DNA of 64,000 nucleotides from Microbispora amethystogenes (lineage in GTDB: Bacteria > Actinomycetota > Actinomycetes > Streptosporangiales > Streptosporangiaceae): contig NZ_BOOB01000017.1 in assembly GCF_016863015.1 (NCBI RefSeq), positions 62,001-126,000 on the forward strand. The letters run 5' to 3'. A program made the translations under genes and the position numbers. The notes under the pieces were generated by a model, which did no database searches, was not told where the DNA came from, and was given only the letters and a program-made list of their open reading frames with translations. Of this stretch, positions 34,938 to 43,444 are shown in pieces (positions within the stretch are counted from its first letter, which is position 1; every line of letters begins with the position of its first letter).

Positions 34938-35525
34938 TCACGTATGCGTCAGCACGCGGATCGGGGCGGCGAGCGCGTCCGCGATGCGGCGAGCCGCGGC
35001 CCGGTAGGCCCTGCGGGAGCCTCCGTAGGGGTCGGCGATGTCGGGGTGCTCCACCCGGACCAGCCCGCGCAGCGCCCCGGTCTCCTCCAGCAGTGCCCGC
35101 GCCCGGCGTACGGGATCTTCGTGGTCCGGCACTCGCCCGGCGGGGAGCGCCCGGGCCAGCGCGCCGAACTCGACGATGGTGAACGCGCGCGCGGCCGCGA
35201 CGGGATGCAGGGCCACCGCCGCGGCGCGATGCTCGGAGGAGGCCGCCAGCACGAGATCGGCGCCGGTCACCGCGTCGGCGGTGAGCGGGCGCGAGGCGAA
35301 CCCCTCGGGATCGCCGCCGAGCCGCCGCAGCACCCCGCACGCCCGCTCGGTCATGGGAAGCCCCGGCCTGGCGTGGGTGCCCGCGCTGCCCACGAGGATC
35401 GGCGAGCCCGGCCCGAGCGCGGCCAGGGTGAGCCGCTCCGCCATGGCCGACCTGCAGATGTTTCCCGTGCACACGAACAGGATGCGGAAGGTCCCCGAAC
35501 CCTCCGGCGGATGCGTACGCTCCAT
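34938..35525 (-). CDS. low-molecular-weight protein-tyrosine phosphatase
   Basis: 195 residues from ATG 35525. The P-loop VCTGNICRSAMAE puts the nucleophile Cys at about residue 19 and the Arg at 25; HPDIADPYGGS supplies the general-acid Asp loop. It should dephosphorylate the Tyr-rich tail of the convergent BY-kinase (Wzb/Wzc pairing), although in most clusters both genes share a strand. The start codon has no obvious ribosome site. Confidence 0.92.
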   Translation of the reverse strand: MERTHPPEGSGTFRILFVCTGNICRSAMAERLTLAALGPGSPILVGSAGTHARPGLPMTERACGVLRRLGGDPEGFASRPLTADAVTGADLVLAASSEHRAAAVALHPVAAARAFTIVEFGALARALPAGRVPDHEDPVRRARALLEETGALRGLVRVEHPDIADPYGGSRRAYRAAARRIADALAAPIRVLTHT

Positions 35526-35626
35526 GGCCGGGACGCTAGGCCGAGCCCGGCGCGCCACCGCTCGCGGCACGCCGGGCTTTACGGTTCCTGTCGGTTCCCT
35601 CGCAGGCGGTTCTCGGGAGGACCGGG

Positions 35627-37393
35627 TCAGGAGGACCGGCAGCCCCTGCCGTCAGCCGTCACCAGTGTGCGCTGCGGGCGGACGAGCGGCTGCACGGGGA
35701 CCGCGGGGGCCGCCGCCGAGTACGGTTCGAGCAGGTCGAACTCCAGCGTCCTCGACTGGCCCGGCGCGAACTCGAGCACCTTGGAGTAGACGGGATGGGA
35801 CCGCTCGGTCTCCGAGTAGAACGAGATCGGCCGGCCGTCGAGCCGGACCGCCGTCGCCTTCGCCCCGAGCCCCGCGTACAACGACACCCACAGCACGTTG
35901 GAACCGGCGGCGTGGGGACGGCGCGGGTCGTCGAGCCGGCCGGTGACGTAGGCGGGCAACGGCCCGCGCGGCACGTCGTTGGTCAGCCGGACCCGCACCC
36001 GCGAGGTGCGCAGCCCGTCCGGGCGGCACGGGCCGAGCTCGTAGGTGAGCGAGCGGTCCAGGTAGTAGTCGAGCTTGGTGCCGGCCGAGTTGTTCACCAC
36101 GAGCCCGGCGTACGGCTCGCGCCGCTCGGGCAGCGCCCCGCCGACCGGGGTCGCGGCGAGACGGCGCTGCTCGTCCTCGGCCCGGCTCCAGACGGTGAGC
36201 CGGCGCTCGCTCACCATGCGCGCGAGGGCGGGCAGCAACCGCGTGGGCTCCCCCAGCCGGCCGGTCAGCGCCTCGCTGACCGCCCCGGCGATCCTGACCA
36301 GGTACTTCTTGCGCTCGCGGGAGTCCGGATAGCGGGCGTAGGCCTCCCGCTCCGTCAGGTCGACCACGTTGCCGGCCGTCACCGTCCCACCGCCGGGAAG
36401 CTTCACCGGCCCGATGGCGCCCAGGATGTAGGAGAGGCCGACCGGGTCGGTCGCGACGGCCCCGTCCAGCTCCTGGCCCGTCTGGCGGCGCCACAGTCCG
36501 GTCCAGGTGGCCGCGGCGTACGGGAAGTGGGGGGACAGGTTGGACACCGACAGCGTCGTGGTCGCCCCCCGCCCGTAACGGGAGGCGAAGGCGGAGCCGA
36601 GGTCGGCGACCGGCTCGGTGCCCGCCGCCATGCCGGTGTCGGCGGACAGCCGGGCGACCGACACCCTGCCGCCGTCGGCCTTCAGGATGCCGAACGCGCC
36701 GACGAGGCCGCCGGTGCCGCGGGCCTCGGCGTTGGTCTCGAACGCCAGGAAGTAGCGACGGGGACCGTCAGCGCCGAGCATGGGCGGGAGGAGCGCGGCG
36801 GCGTCCGCCCCCTGGCTCAGCATGGCGTGCAGCCGGCCCGCCTCACGGAGCGCCGTCGCGCGCGCCCCGTCCAGGGCCGCCAGCCCCGTCGCCGCCGGGG
36901 TGCCCGCCACGCGCGACCTCGCCGCGTCCACGCGGACGGCGCCGTCGCGCAGCACCGGCGCCATCGCGTCGAGGACGGCCAGCGCACGCCGCAGGTCCCC
37001 CGGCGCCCGCGCGCCCGCGGACAGCAACGGCGCGGCCGTACGCTCCACCCGGCCCAGCACATCGGTGATGTCCGCGACGGACGCGGCCAGTCCCCGGGTC
37101 GTCGCCGCGCCGTCGCCCACCACCGGTAGGTGGGTGAGCAGCGCCCAGTAGGGGCCGCCGGTCAGCCGCCGCGCCTCCGCCGCGTGAGCGCGGGCCTCGG
37201 CGAGCGTCGCGGCGACGGAGCGGGCCGGCCCGACGGCGCCCGGCCGCAGCCGGAGCAGGGCGGCCCGCGCCGCCTCCAGATGGTCGCGCGTACTCAGCCC
37301 GAGGTGGGCCGCCCAGCCCCCGGCCAGTACGAGGCCGAGGGCCAGCGACGGCAGGCCGACGACGGCCAGCCTGCGAGTTCTTCCACGTGTCAC
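35627..37393 (-). CDS. DUF4012 membrane-anchored protein
   Basis: 588 residues from GTG 37393; a GTG at 37459 would overlap the upstream gene by 31 bp. One N-terminal helix (about residues 12-32) is followed by an extracellular domain with the DUF4012 blocks YFLAFETNAEARGTGGLVGAFG, TDPVGLSYILGAIGPV and NNSAGTKLDYYLDRSL. DUF4012 proteins are common in actinobacterial surface-glycan regions and are related by context to LytR-CpsA-Psr-type chemistry, but no activity is known to me. It follows the two LPFTG protein genes on the same strand. Confidence 0.85.
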   Translation of the reverse strand: MTRGRTRRLAVVGLPSLALGLVLAGGWAAHLGLSTRDHLEAARAALLRLRPGAVGPARSVAATLAEARAHAAEARRLTGGPYWALLTHLPVVGDGAATTRGLAASVADITDVLGRVERTAAPLLSAGARAPGDLRRALAVLDAMAPVLRDGAVRVDAARSRVAGTPAATGLAALDGARATALREAGRLHAMLSQGADAAALLPPMLGADGPRRYFLAFETNAEARGTGGLVGAFGILKADGGRVSVARLSADTGMAAGTEPVADLGSAFASRYGRGATTTLSVSNLSPHFPYAAATWTGLWRRQTGQELDGAVATDPVGLSYILGAIGPVKLPGGGTVTAGNVVDLTEREAYARYPDSRERKKYLVRIAGAVSEALTGRLGEPTRLLPALARMVSERRLTVWSRAEDEQRRLAATPVGGALPERREPYAGLVVNNSAGTKLDYYLDRSLTYELGPCRPDGLRTSRVRVRLTNDVPRGPLPAYVTGRLDDPRRPHAAGSNVLWVSLYAGLGAKATAVRLDGRPISFYSETERSHPVYSKVLEFAPGQSRTLEFDLLEPYSAAAPAVPVQPLVRPQRTLVTADGRGCRSS

Positions 37394-37428
37394 CGGACTA
37401 CTGCGCCCCGGACCGCCGGGCACCGGTT

Positions 37429-38178
37429 CTATCCGGCATCGCCGGACCGCCGACGCCACGCGGAAAGCAGGGTGTAGCCGAGCGCGACGACCAGCAGACC
37501 CGCCCCGGCGACGGCCACGCCCGCAGGGGCGCCCGTGAAGGGAAGCGGGCCGCCACCGGTTCCGCCGCCCGGCCCGGCCTCCGTGGGAGCCTCACCGGCC
37601 GGCGCGCCCGCCATGGGCGGCCCGGCCTCCTCCTCGGGGAAGCCCTCGGACTCCTCCTCGGCGGGCATGTCCTCTTCCTCGTCGGCCTTCTCGTCGGCGC
37701 GCTCCTCCGGCACCTCCTCGGACTCGGCAGCACCCGCGGGCAGGGCCTCACTCTGCTGCGCGGCGTTCTGCAGGGGTTGTACCGGGCCGGTCCCCTCGCC
37801 ACCCGCACCGCCGAGGGGCGCGACGACCGGCTGGACCGGCGCGTTGCCGTTCTTCGTCTCGTTGGTGGTCCAGACGCCGGGGCCGTTCCCGCCCCAGATC
37901 GGCTGCCCGCCCCACCAGACCGGCTGGTTGTTGTTGCACGCGTTGCCCTGGCAGACGGGCTGCGCCACGGCCGGCTCGTTCTCCTGCACGGCCGGCGTCA
38001 CGATCCCCGGGTCCACCACGTTCTCCACGCTGACGGGCCTGGGGGGGTAGACGCCGTCGCCCGACGGCAGCACCGTGAACCCGACGGACTCCGCGGCCGC
38101 GGCCCCGGGGATCCCGAGGGCCAGGCCGCCTGCGACCACCGTCGCCAGAAAAATTGGTCGTTTATTTTTTCGCGCCAC
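37429..38178 (-). CDS. LPFTG-anchored surface protein, paralogue 1
   Basis: 249 residues from GTG 38178 (GGGAG upstream), starting VARKNKRPIFLATVVAGG, a signal peptide. The middle has CQGNACNNNQPVW and TKNGNAPVQP, then an acidic Glu/Asp/Pro stretch (EEVPEERADEKADEEED). The C-terminus is a full sorting signal: LPFTG, a hydrophobic helix and RRRSGDAG. It is therefore predicted to be joined to the cell wall by the class E sortase encoded at 39442-40212. No catalytic domain is visible. Paralogue 2 shares the signal peptide, the two-Cys motif, the acidic stretch and the tail. Confidence 0.85.
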   Translation of the reverse strand: MARKNKRPIFLATVVAGGLALGIPGAAAAESVGFTVLPSGDGVYPPRPVSVENVVDPGIVTPAVQENEPAVAQPVCQGNACNNNQPVWWGGQPIWGGNGPGVWTTNETKNGNAPVQPVVAPLGGAGGEGTGPVQPLQNAAQQSEALPAGAAESEEVPEERADEKADEEEDMPAEEESEGFPEEEAGPPMAGAPAGEAPTEAGPGGGTGGGPLPFTGAPAGVAVAGAGLLVVALGYTLLSAWRRRSGDAG

Positions 38179-38250
38179 TTGGACTCCCGATAACGGCCAT
38201 TCTGCTGATTGAGCATTTGCCCGGATTGCCAGCGACATGTCGCTGCTCGA

Positions 38251-38336
38251 CTGTTATATGCGTCCGGTGGCCGGCCGCTCCGCCCCGGCGCACGGCGCTT
38301 ACCGAACGATCGCGCAGGGTTCTCGCTTCGTTGACC
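38251..38336 (-). promoter_or_regulatory. duplicated upstream element of LPFTG gene 1
   Basis: Read on the minus strand, a block from 38336 to 38288 (GGTCAACG, CGAGAACCCTG, CGATCGTTCGGTAAG) is followed by TATAACAGTCG at about 38258-38248, then the start 70 bp on. The same parts in the same order precede paralogue 2. TATAAC is a plausible -10 box; the CGATCG-centred piece could be an operator. Confidence 0.55.
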
Positions 38337-38340
38337 GGCC

Positions 38341-39276
38341 CTACCCGGCATCGGTGGAGCGCCGCCGCCGCGCGGCGACGAGGGTGCTGCCGAGCGCGAC
38401 GGCCAGCAGGCCCGCACCCGCGACGGCCACGCTCACCGGGGCGCCCGTGAACGGAAGCCGGGCGCCGCCCGCCGGGCCGGCCGCGGCGGCCGGCGCGGGA
38501 CCGGCCATCTCCCCGGGGGTCATGCCGGCCGGAGCCTCGTCCGCCTCGTCAGCCTCGTCCTCGTCGTCCTCGTCGGCCTCCTCCTCGTCGGAGATGTCCT
38601 TCTCGGGGAACCCCTCCTCGTCCATCTCCTCCCCGGGCTCCTTCCCGGGCTCCTTCTCCGGGAGTCCCTCCGCGCCGGTCGCCTCCTGCCCGGGAAGCTC
38701 CTCCGGCTCTCCCTCGACGGCCGACGCCTTACCGGGGCCCACCGGAGCCTCCGGCCACTGCTCCGCGGTCTGCGTCGCGTTCTGCAGCGGCGCGACCGCG
38801 CCTTCGGGCGCACCGGCACCCGCACCGGTGCCCGGGCCGATGGCCGGGCCGATGCCGGTGACGCCGGGGCCCCCCGTGCTGAGACCCCTGCCGAGACCCG
38901 TGCCCGCGCCCGCGGCGATGGGCTGCGCGTTGCCCGACTTGGTGTCGTTGTAGGTGTAGGCCAGCGGGTAGCTCCAGCCGCCGACGTTCTGGTTCCAGAT
39001 CCCGCCGTTGTTGTTACACGTGTTGCCCGTGCAGACGGGCTGCTGCGCGGCCGTTCCCGGCTCGCTCTCCTGCATGACCGGGCTCACGTCGACGTCCTCG
39101 CCCGGCTCCTCGGCGTTCTCCAGGGTGACGGGCTCCGGCGAGAGGCCCGGCTCGTCCTCCGCCGGGCCGGCCGGTGACATGACGGTCCGCGCGGCCGCGG
39201 CCGCGGGGATCCCGAGCGTCAGGCCACCCGCGACCGTCACCGCCAGAAGAATGGGTAGGGTGTTTTTTCGCGCCAC
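38341..39276 (-). CDS. LPFTG-anchored surface protein, paralogue 2
   Basis: 311 residues from GTG 39276, in the same GGGAG...GTGGCGCGAAA start context as paralogue 1. Signal peptide VARKNTLPILLAVTVAGG; then CTGNTCNNNGGIW and TKSGNAQPIA in place of CQGNACNNN and TKNGNA; a Gly-rich stretch; a long acidic EEADEDDEDEADEADE segment; and the sorting signal LPFTG, a helix and RRRRSTDAG. It is likely to share the anchoring machinery of paralogue 1. The acidic linker probably spans the wall. Function unknown. Confidence 0.85.
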   Translation of the reverse strand: MARKNTLPILLAVTVAGGLTLGIPAAAAARTVMSPAGPAEDEPGLSPEPVTLENAEEPGEDVDVSPVMQESEPGTAAQQPVCTGNTCNNNGGIWNQNVGGWSYPLAYTYNDTKSGNAQPIAAGAGTGLGRGLSTGGPGVTGIGPAIGPGTGAGAGAPEGAVAPLQNATQTAEQWPEAPVGPGKASAVEGEPEELPGQEATGAEGLPEKEPGKEPGEEMDEEGFPEKDISDEEEADEDDEDEADEADEAPAGMTPGEMAGPAPAAAAGPAGGARLPFTGAPVSVAVAGAGLLAVALGSTLVAARRRRSTDAG

Positions 39277-39327
39277 TTTGGACTCCCGATAACGGCGTTC
39301 ACATAAATGAGCATCTGCCCGGCGACT

Positions 39328-39410
39328 GTTATAAGTGGCGCCGAAGATCGGCCCGGTCGCGGCGCACGGCACTTACCGAACGATCGGTCAGGGTTCTCGG
39401 TACGTTGACC
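39328..39410 (-). promoter_or_regulatory. duplicated upstream element of LPFTG gene 2
   Basis: The minus-strand block 39410-39362 (GGTCAACG, CGAGAACCCTG, CGATCGTTCGGTAAG) and the TATAACAGTCG box near 39333 match the element before paralogue 1. The plus-strand sortase gene starts 32 bp to the right, so the region may also influence it. Confidence 0.55.
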
Positions 39411-39441
39411 GCGACTCGCTCACCGCTCCCGCGCCCCTGCC

Positions 39442-40212
39442 GTGACCACCCCTGCCGTGACCGCGCGTGCCAAAGATCGCGTGCCAAAGATTTCGTCAAC
39501 GCCCCCGCGCGACGGCCGCCGATCGGCACCGGAAGGCGATACTCGGTCCGTGCGCGAAGATGGGGGCGGAGAGGGCGGCGGAGCCGTGACGGCGACCGTC
39601 CGGGTGGTCGGCGAGCTGTGCCTGCCCGCCGGGCTGGTCCTGCTGCTGTTCTACGCGTACCTGCTCTGGGGCACCGGCGCGGAGACCGAACGGGAGCAGC
39701 GCGTCCTGCAGTCGCGGCTGGGAGAGGTATTCCTGCGGCACGAGGCGCACGGCTCCCCGGGCGGGGCCCGGATCGGCGACGCCCTGGCGCTGCTGCGCAT
39801 CCCGCGCCTGGGCGCCGGTTACCGGTTCGCCGTCGTCGAGGGCGTCAGCCCCGACGCGCTGCGCAAGGGTCCCGGTCACTACCCCGGCACCGCCCTGCCC
39901 GGCCAGGTGGGCAACTTCGTGCTCTCGGGGCACCGCACCACCTACGCCGCGCCGTTCAACCGCATCGACGAACTGCGGCCCGGCGACGACGTCGTGGTGG
40001 ACGCGCCGGATGCCCGCTACACCTACCAGGTGCGGGGCAAGGAGGTCGTGGACCCCGGCGACCTGGACGTCGTCGATCCCGTTCCGGGCCACCCCGGGCG
40101 GCGGCCCACCACCGCGCTCATGACGATGACCACCTGCAACCCCAAGTTCTCCGCGGCGCAGCGCCTGATCGTCCAGAGCGTGCTCGTCCGCCGCGAGGCA
40201 CGCAATGACTGA
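39442..40212 (+). CDS. class E sortase
   Basis: 256 residues from GTG 39442; later GTGs (39457 and beyond) are possible. After a polar N-terminus a single helix (about 53-78) anchors the protein. The catalytic His is in LSGHRTTY (about 164), the Cys in MTTCNPKFSAAQRL (about 232) and the Arg in the same string (about 241). The TL-T-C and CNPKFSA strings are typical of actinobacterial class E enzymes, which normally prefer LAxTG signals. Here the two neighbours carry LPFTG, so either its preference differs or proline is accepted. Divergent from its predicted substrates. Confidence 0.92.
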   Translation: MTTPAVTARAKDRVPKISSTPPRDGRRSAPEGDTRSVREDGGGEGGGAVTATVRVVGELCLPAGLVLLLFYAYLLWGTGAETEREQRVLQSRLGEVFLRHEAHGSPGGARIGDALALLRIPRLGAGYRFAVVEGVSPDALRKGPGHYPGTALPGQVGNFVLSGHRTTYAAPFNRIDELRPGDDVVVDAPDARYTYQVRGKEVVDPGDLDVVDPVPGHPGRRPTTALMTMTTCNPKFSAAQRLIVQSVLVRREARND

Positions 40213-40226
40213 CCGGGAGATCCCTC

Positions 40227-40367
40227 GTGTACAGACTCCTCTGGCGGCGGCTGCCCGGCGGCACCCCGCTCCGGCTGACGATCACCGTGCTGCTGACCGG
40301 AGCCGTGGTGGCCGCGCTGTGGTACGTCGTGTTCCCCTGGCTGGCACCACGCCTGCCGATGGGATGA
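40227..40367 (+). CDS. small single-helix membrane protein of sortase operon
   Basis: 46 residues starting VYRLLWRRLPGG, with GGGAGA eight bases before the GTG and 14 bp after the sortase stop. A single helix (about residues 18-37) ends in WYVVFPWLAPRLPMG. Small proteins of this shape (basic RLP head, helix, FPW tail) commonly follow class E sortase genes in actinobacteria, from memory of such neighbourhoods. Its role is unknown; sortase partner is the contextual guess. Its last codons and stop are duplicated by a 17-bp repeat. Confidence 0.75.
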   Translation: MYRLLWRRLPGGTPLRLTITVLLTGAVVAALWYVVFPWLAPRLPMG

Positions 40368-40401
40368 GCCTGCCGATGGGATGAGCCTGCAGACGGGGTG
40401 A
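40351..40401. repeat. 17-bp tandem repeat over a stop codon
   Basis: Two perfect copies of GCCTGCCGATGGGATGA and a third diverged copy. The first unit holds the end and stop of the 46-residue gene; the others duplicate that stop outside it. Confidence 0.85.
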
Positions 40402-40404
40402 GCC

Positions 40405-40436
40405 GGCCGCCGGGCTCACGGCACCGCCCGGCGGCC
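40405..40436. terminator. terminator hairpin between sortase operon and mshC
   Basis: Perfect 11-bp stem (GGCCGCCGGGC and its complement) with a 10-nt loop, between the convergent sortase operon and mshC. Confidence 0.7.
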
Positions 40437-40442
40437 ACAGGT

Positions 40443-40475
40443 GGTCAGAGGGCGGTCAGAGGGCGGTCAGAGGGC
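40443..40475. repeat. 11-bp tandem repeat at the mshC stop
   Basis: Three perfect copies of GGTCAGAGGGC. The last contains the mshC stop codon (minus strand). Confidence 0.85.
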
Positions 40476-41678
40476 GATGCCGAGCAGCGCGTCGGCGACG
40501 TCGCGGACCAGCGCGGGTGAGGAGGCGTCGTCACCCTCCCCAGCCGCCCAGGCGTCGATCGCGGCGAGCGCGCCGGGCGCGTCGAGGTCGTCCGCGACCC
40601 GCTCGCGAACCGCCGCGAGCACGGCGTCGCCCGCGGGCCCCGCCGGACGCGCCACCGCCGCGCGCCACCGCGCCAGCCGGGCCTCCGCCTCGGTGAGCTG
40701 GTCCGCCGTCCACTCCCAGTCGGTGCGGTAGTGGTGCGCCAGCAGGGCGAGCCGTACGGCCATGGGGTCCGTCACCGGCCGCAGCCGGGAGACGAACACG
40801 AGGTTGCCCTTGGACTTCGACATCTTCTCGCCGTCGAGGCCGACCATGCCGGCGTGCACGTACGCCCGGGCGAACGGCCACTCGCCGGTCGCCACGTGAC
40901 CCTCGCAGGCGCCCATCTCGTGATGGGGGAAGATCAGGTCGGAGCCGCCGCCGGCGACGTCGAACCCGGTGCCGAGGTTGCGCAGGGCGATGGCCGTGCA
41001 CTCGACGTGCCAGCCCGGCCTGCCCCGGCCGAACGGCGAGTCCCAGGAGGGCTCGCCGGGCCGCTCGGCCCGCCACAGCAGCCAGTCGAGCGGGTGGCGC
41101 TTGCCCTCCCTGCCCGGATCTCCCCCGCGCTCGGCGAACAACGCGAGCATCGTCTCCTCGGAGTATCCCGAGACCGCGCCGAACTTCGGCGCCGCCGTGA
41201 CGGAGAAGTAGACGTCGCCGTCGATGTCGTAGGTCGCGCCGCGCTCGGTCAGCCGGCCGATCACCGCGGTGATCTCGTCGATCGTCTCGGTGACCCCGAC
41301 GTACTCACGGGGCGGCAGGATCCGCAGCGCCTCCATGTCGGAGCGGAACAGCTCGATCTCGCGCTCGCCCAGGGAGCGCCAGTCGGTGCCGGTCGCCGCC
41401 GCCCGCTCCAGCAGCGGGTCGTCCACGTCGGTGGCGTTCTGCGTGTAGTGCACGTCGTGGCCCGCGTCGCGCCAGGCCCGGTTCACGAGGTCGAAGGCGA
41501 GATAGGTGTTGGCGTGCCCGAGATGCGTGGCGTCGTACGGCGTGATGCCGCAGACGTACATCCGGGCCTCTCCTGTGGGGGCCGTCTCCCGCACCTCTCG
41601 GGCGGCGGTGTCGTACAAACGGAGCGGAAGGCCCGGACCAGGCAGCCTGGGGACATTCGGAGCAGACCACGATCGCAT
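40467..41678 (-). CDS. mshC: L-cysteine:1-D-myo-inosityl 2-amino-2-deoxy-alpha-D-glucopyranoside ligase
   Basis: 403 residues, close to the usual MshC length. It is a cysteinyl-tRNA synthetase relative lacking the tRNA-binding tail: [19 protein letters not shown] holds a zinc Cys and the HIGH-type motif, [11 protein letters not shown] the next zinc Cys, [12 protein letters not shown] the distal ligands, and EKMSKSKGN the KMSKS loop. The THLGHA form and YDATHLGH separate MshC from CysS. It adds ATP-activated cysteine to GlcN-inositol in mycothiol synthesis, a marker of actinobacteria. Last gene of a six-gene minus-strand run. Confidence 0.95.
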   Translation of the reverse strand: MRSWSAPNVPRLPGPGLPLRLYDTAAREVRETAPTGEARMYVCGITPYDATHLGHANTYLAFDLVNRAWRDAGHDVHYTQNATDVDDPLLERAAATGTDWRSLGEREIELFRSDMEALRILPPREYVGVTETIDEITAVIGRLTERGATYDIDGDVYFSVTAAPKFGAVSGYSEETMLALFAERGGDPGREGKRHPLDWLLWRAERPGEPSWDSPFGRGRPGWHVECTAIALRNLGTGFDVAGGGSDLIFPHHEMGACEGHVATGEWPFARAYVHAGMVGLDGEKMSKSKGNLVFVSRLRPVTDPMAVRLALLAHHYRTDWEWTADQLTEAEARLARWRAAVARPAGPAGDAVLAAVRERVADDLDAPGALAAIDAWAAGEGDDASSPALVRDVADALLGIAL

Positions 41679-41688
41679 GGTGTGCAGC

Positions 41689-42540
41689 CTATCCGCGCGC
41701 CCGACGACGCCGGCCGGGCGGCCTGCCCCGGGACGTGTCGATCTCGTGCCAGGTGGAGGGGTCGTCCGGCTGGGGGCAGAAGTCGTAGCGCAGCCCCTCC
41801 GGGGCCAGGGCGACCAGCGTCACCGACAGGCTCGCGAAGATCCGCCCGTCCGGGAGGCGCCGCCGCACGATCAGGGCCCGGGGGTCGTCCCAGGCCACCG
41901 CGCCTCCCACGGCGTCCCCCGCCGTGCCCTCTGCCGCGCCCTCTGCCGTGCCGCCCGCCGTGCCCCCCATTCCGGCGCCGGAGGCCGGGTCCAGCCACTC
42001 CCCCCAGAAACGCTCCGTGGAGCCGCCGGCGGTCCACTCCGGCCGGGCGGCGCGGGCGAACCGGGGCCGGAACCAGGCGGTCCGCGGGTCACTGTCGGAC
42101 CGGTCCCAGCCCGTGTTCACGATCATGTGAACGCCCCCGGGCAGCTTCTCCTCGGCGAGTCGTTCGCCGTCCCAGCTCCACAGCCGCACGCCGTCGAGAC
42201 CGCCGAGGACGAGGTGGAAGGGGTCGTAGCGGAACAGGTCGACCGGCGGCAGCTCCCCCGCCTCGGCGGCCAGCAGCGGCAGCTCGCCGCGGGATCGGCG
42301 CCCGGCCGCGGGGGCCGCCGTTCCCTCGCCGTTGAGCAGCGCGGCCACGCGCCGCTCCGCCGGGCCGGCGGCCAGCCAGGTGCCGCCCGCCTCCAGGTCG
42401 CGGCCCCCGACCAGCCCGGGGTGATCGGGCCAGTGCCGGTCGGGCGACATCCACGGCCGCGTGACGAACTCGTCACGCACGCCCACCAGGAGCACCGGTG
42501 TGCCGGCCTCCGGGTCGACGCTCACGATGACCGTACACAA
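41689..42540 (-). CDS. NRDE/TANGO2-family protein
   Basis: 283 residues from TTG 42540, which gives the family's [13 protein letters not shown] start and has GGAGGG nine bases upstream; no ATG is available. Further family marks are [25 protein letters not shown] and LLNGEGT near the N-terminus. The penultimate Cys is a conserved feature of the NRDE group and may be functional after Met removal. A Gly/Thr/Ala/Glu insert near residue 190-208 is encoded by a 12-bp repeat. Function is unsettled in bacteria. 10 bp upstream of mshC. Confidence 0.85.
   Translation of the reverse strand: MCTVIVSVDPEAGTPVLLVGVRDEFVTRPWMSPDRHWPDHPGLVGGRDLEAGGTWLAAGPAERRVAALLNGEGTAAPAAGRRSRGELPLLAAEAGELPPVDLFRYDPFHLVLGGLDGVRLWSWDGERLAEEKLPGGVHMIVNTGWDRSDSDPRTAWFRPRFARAARPEWTAGGSTERFWGEWLDPASGAGMGGTAGGTAEGAAEGTAGDAVGGAVAWDDPRALIVRRRLPDGRIFASLSVTLVALAPEGLRYDFCPQPDDPSTWHEIDTSRGRPPGRRRRARG
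41921..41968. repeat. 12-bp tandem repeat inside the NRDE-family gene
   Basis: Four units of the form GCCGTGCCCTCT with small changes, encoding the alternating GTA/GAA plus Glu/Gly insert. In-frame unit length. Confidence 0.75.
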
Positions 42541-42619
42541 TGCGTGTTCCCTCCAAAAACGGTAGAGACTCCTGCAGAGTGCACAATACGTACGTTCTGC
42601 GCAAGTTCCGGGCGGACCA

Positions 42620-43396
42620 TCAGATCGGCGGCCACGGGATGGCGGGCCAGTCGTCGGAGGGATGCGGGTGGACGCCGGTGGCCAGCAGTCTCTTGACCCG
42701 CTCCCAGGTCGCCTCCACCTCGGCCTGGGTCAGCAGCTCGCGCAGCCGCCGCCCGAGACGGCCCCGCTCGATCTCGCGCTCCAGCCGCTCCAGCACGTTG
42801 ACCGCCTCGCGCGGCAGCGTCCTGCCCCGCCACTGCCACAGCACGGTGCGCAGCTTGTCGTCCACCGAGAAGCACACTCCGTGGTCGACGCCGTACACGT
42901 GGCCGTCCGGCAGCGGCAACAGGTGACCGCCCTTGCGGTCGGCGTTGTTCACCACCGCGTCGAAGACGGCCATGCGGCGCAGGGCGGGGTTGCGGCTGCG
43001 CATCAGGGTCATCAGGTCAGCGTCGGGATCGGCGTCGATCCACAGTTGCACCATGCCCGGGCCGAAGGGGCCGTCCCGGAGGACCGTCGGCGGCACGATG
43101 CGCCAGCCGGTGGCCGCCGCCACCTCGTAGGCGGCCACCTCGCGGGCCGCGAGCGTGCCGTCGGGGAAGTCCCACAGGGGCCGCTCGCCGCGCACCGGCT
43201 TGTACACGCACGCCGCCGCGTGCTCGCCGGTGGCGACGGAGCAGTAGAGCGTCATGTTCGTGGCCTCGACGAGTCGTCCGGCCACTTCTAAGGTGCCCTC
43301 CCGCAGCAGGCGCATCGCCGCCGCGTCATCCAGCCCTGTCCTGTCAGGTCCGGCTCTGTCCACGCCGCCGATGCTCGCCTCGTCCTCAGCCGTCAT
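42620..43396 (-). CDS. SCO1664-family protein (PI3/PI4-kinase-like fold)
   Basis: 258 residues. The sequence has VYKPVRGERPLWDFPDGTLA near residue 66, AAYEVAAATGWRIVPPTVL, then AVFDAVVNNADRKGGHLL and GVDHGVCFSVDDKLRTVLW. The NNADRKGGHLL and VDHGVCF strings are the kinase-like catalytic and metal-binding segments of this actinobacterial family, named for its Streptomyces coelicolor member. No substrate is known to me. It lies between DUF3090 and NRDE genes, an arrangement that is conserved near mshC in actinobacteria as far as I recall. Confidence 0.88.
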   Translation of the reverse strand: MTAEDEASIGGVDRAGPDRTGLDDAAAMRLLREGTLEVAGRLVEATNMTLYCSVATGEHAAACVYKPVRGERPLWDFPDGTLAAREVAAYEVAAATGWRIVPPTVLRDGPFGPGMVQLWIDADPDADLMTLMRSRNPALRRMAVFDAVVNNADRKGGHLLPLPDGHVYGVDHGVCFSVDDKLRTVLWQWRGRTLPREAVNVLERLEREIERGRLGRRLRELLTQAEVEATWERVKRLLATGVHPHPSDDWPAIPWPPI

Positions 43397-43444
43397 CCGG
43401 ATCCCGCCGCGCGTGCGGCCCCGCCTCTCACAAGGACCTGCCTC

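Noticed and set aside
37429-39276. Treating the CxGNxC motif of the LPFTG proteins as a chaplin domain
   Set aside because: Chaplin domains are about 40 hydrophobic residues with two widely spaced Cys; here the Cys are five apart and the surroundings are Asn/Trp-rich.
40467-41678. Cysteinyl-tRNA synthetase
   Set aside because: The HIGH-like motif reads THLGHA, the protein is short with no tRNA anticodon-binding tail, and the neighbours are those of mshC.
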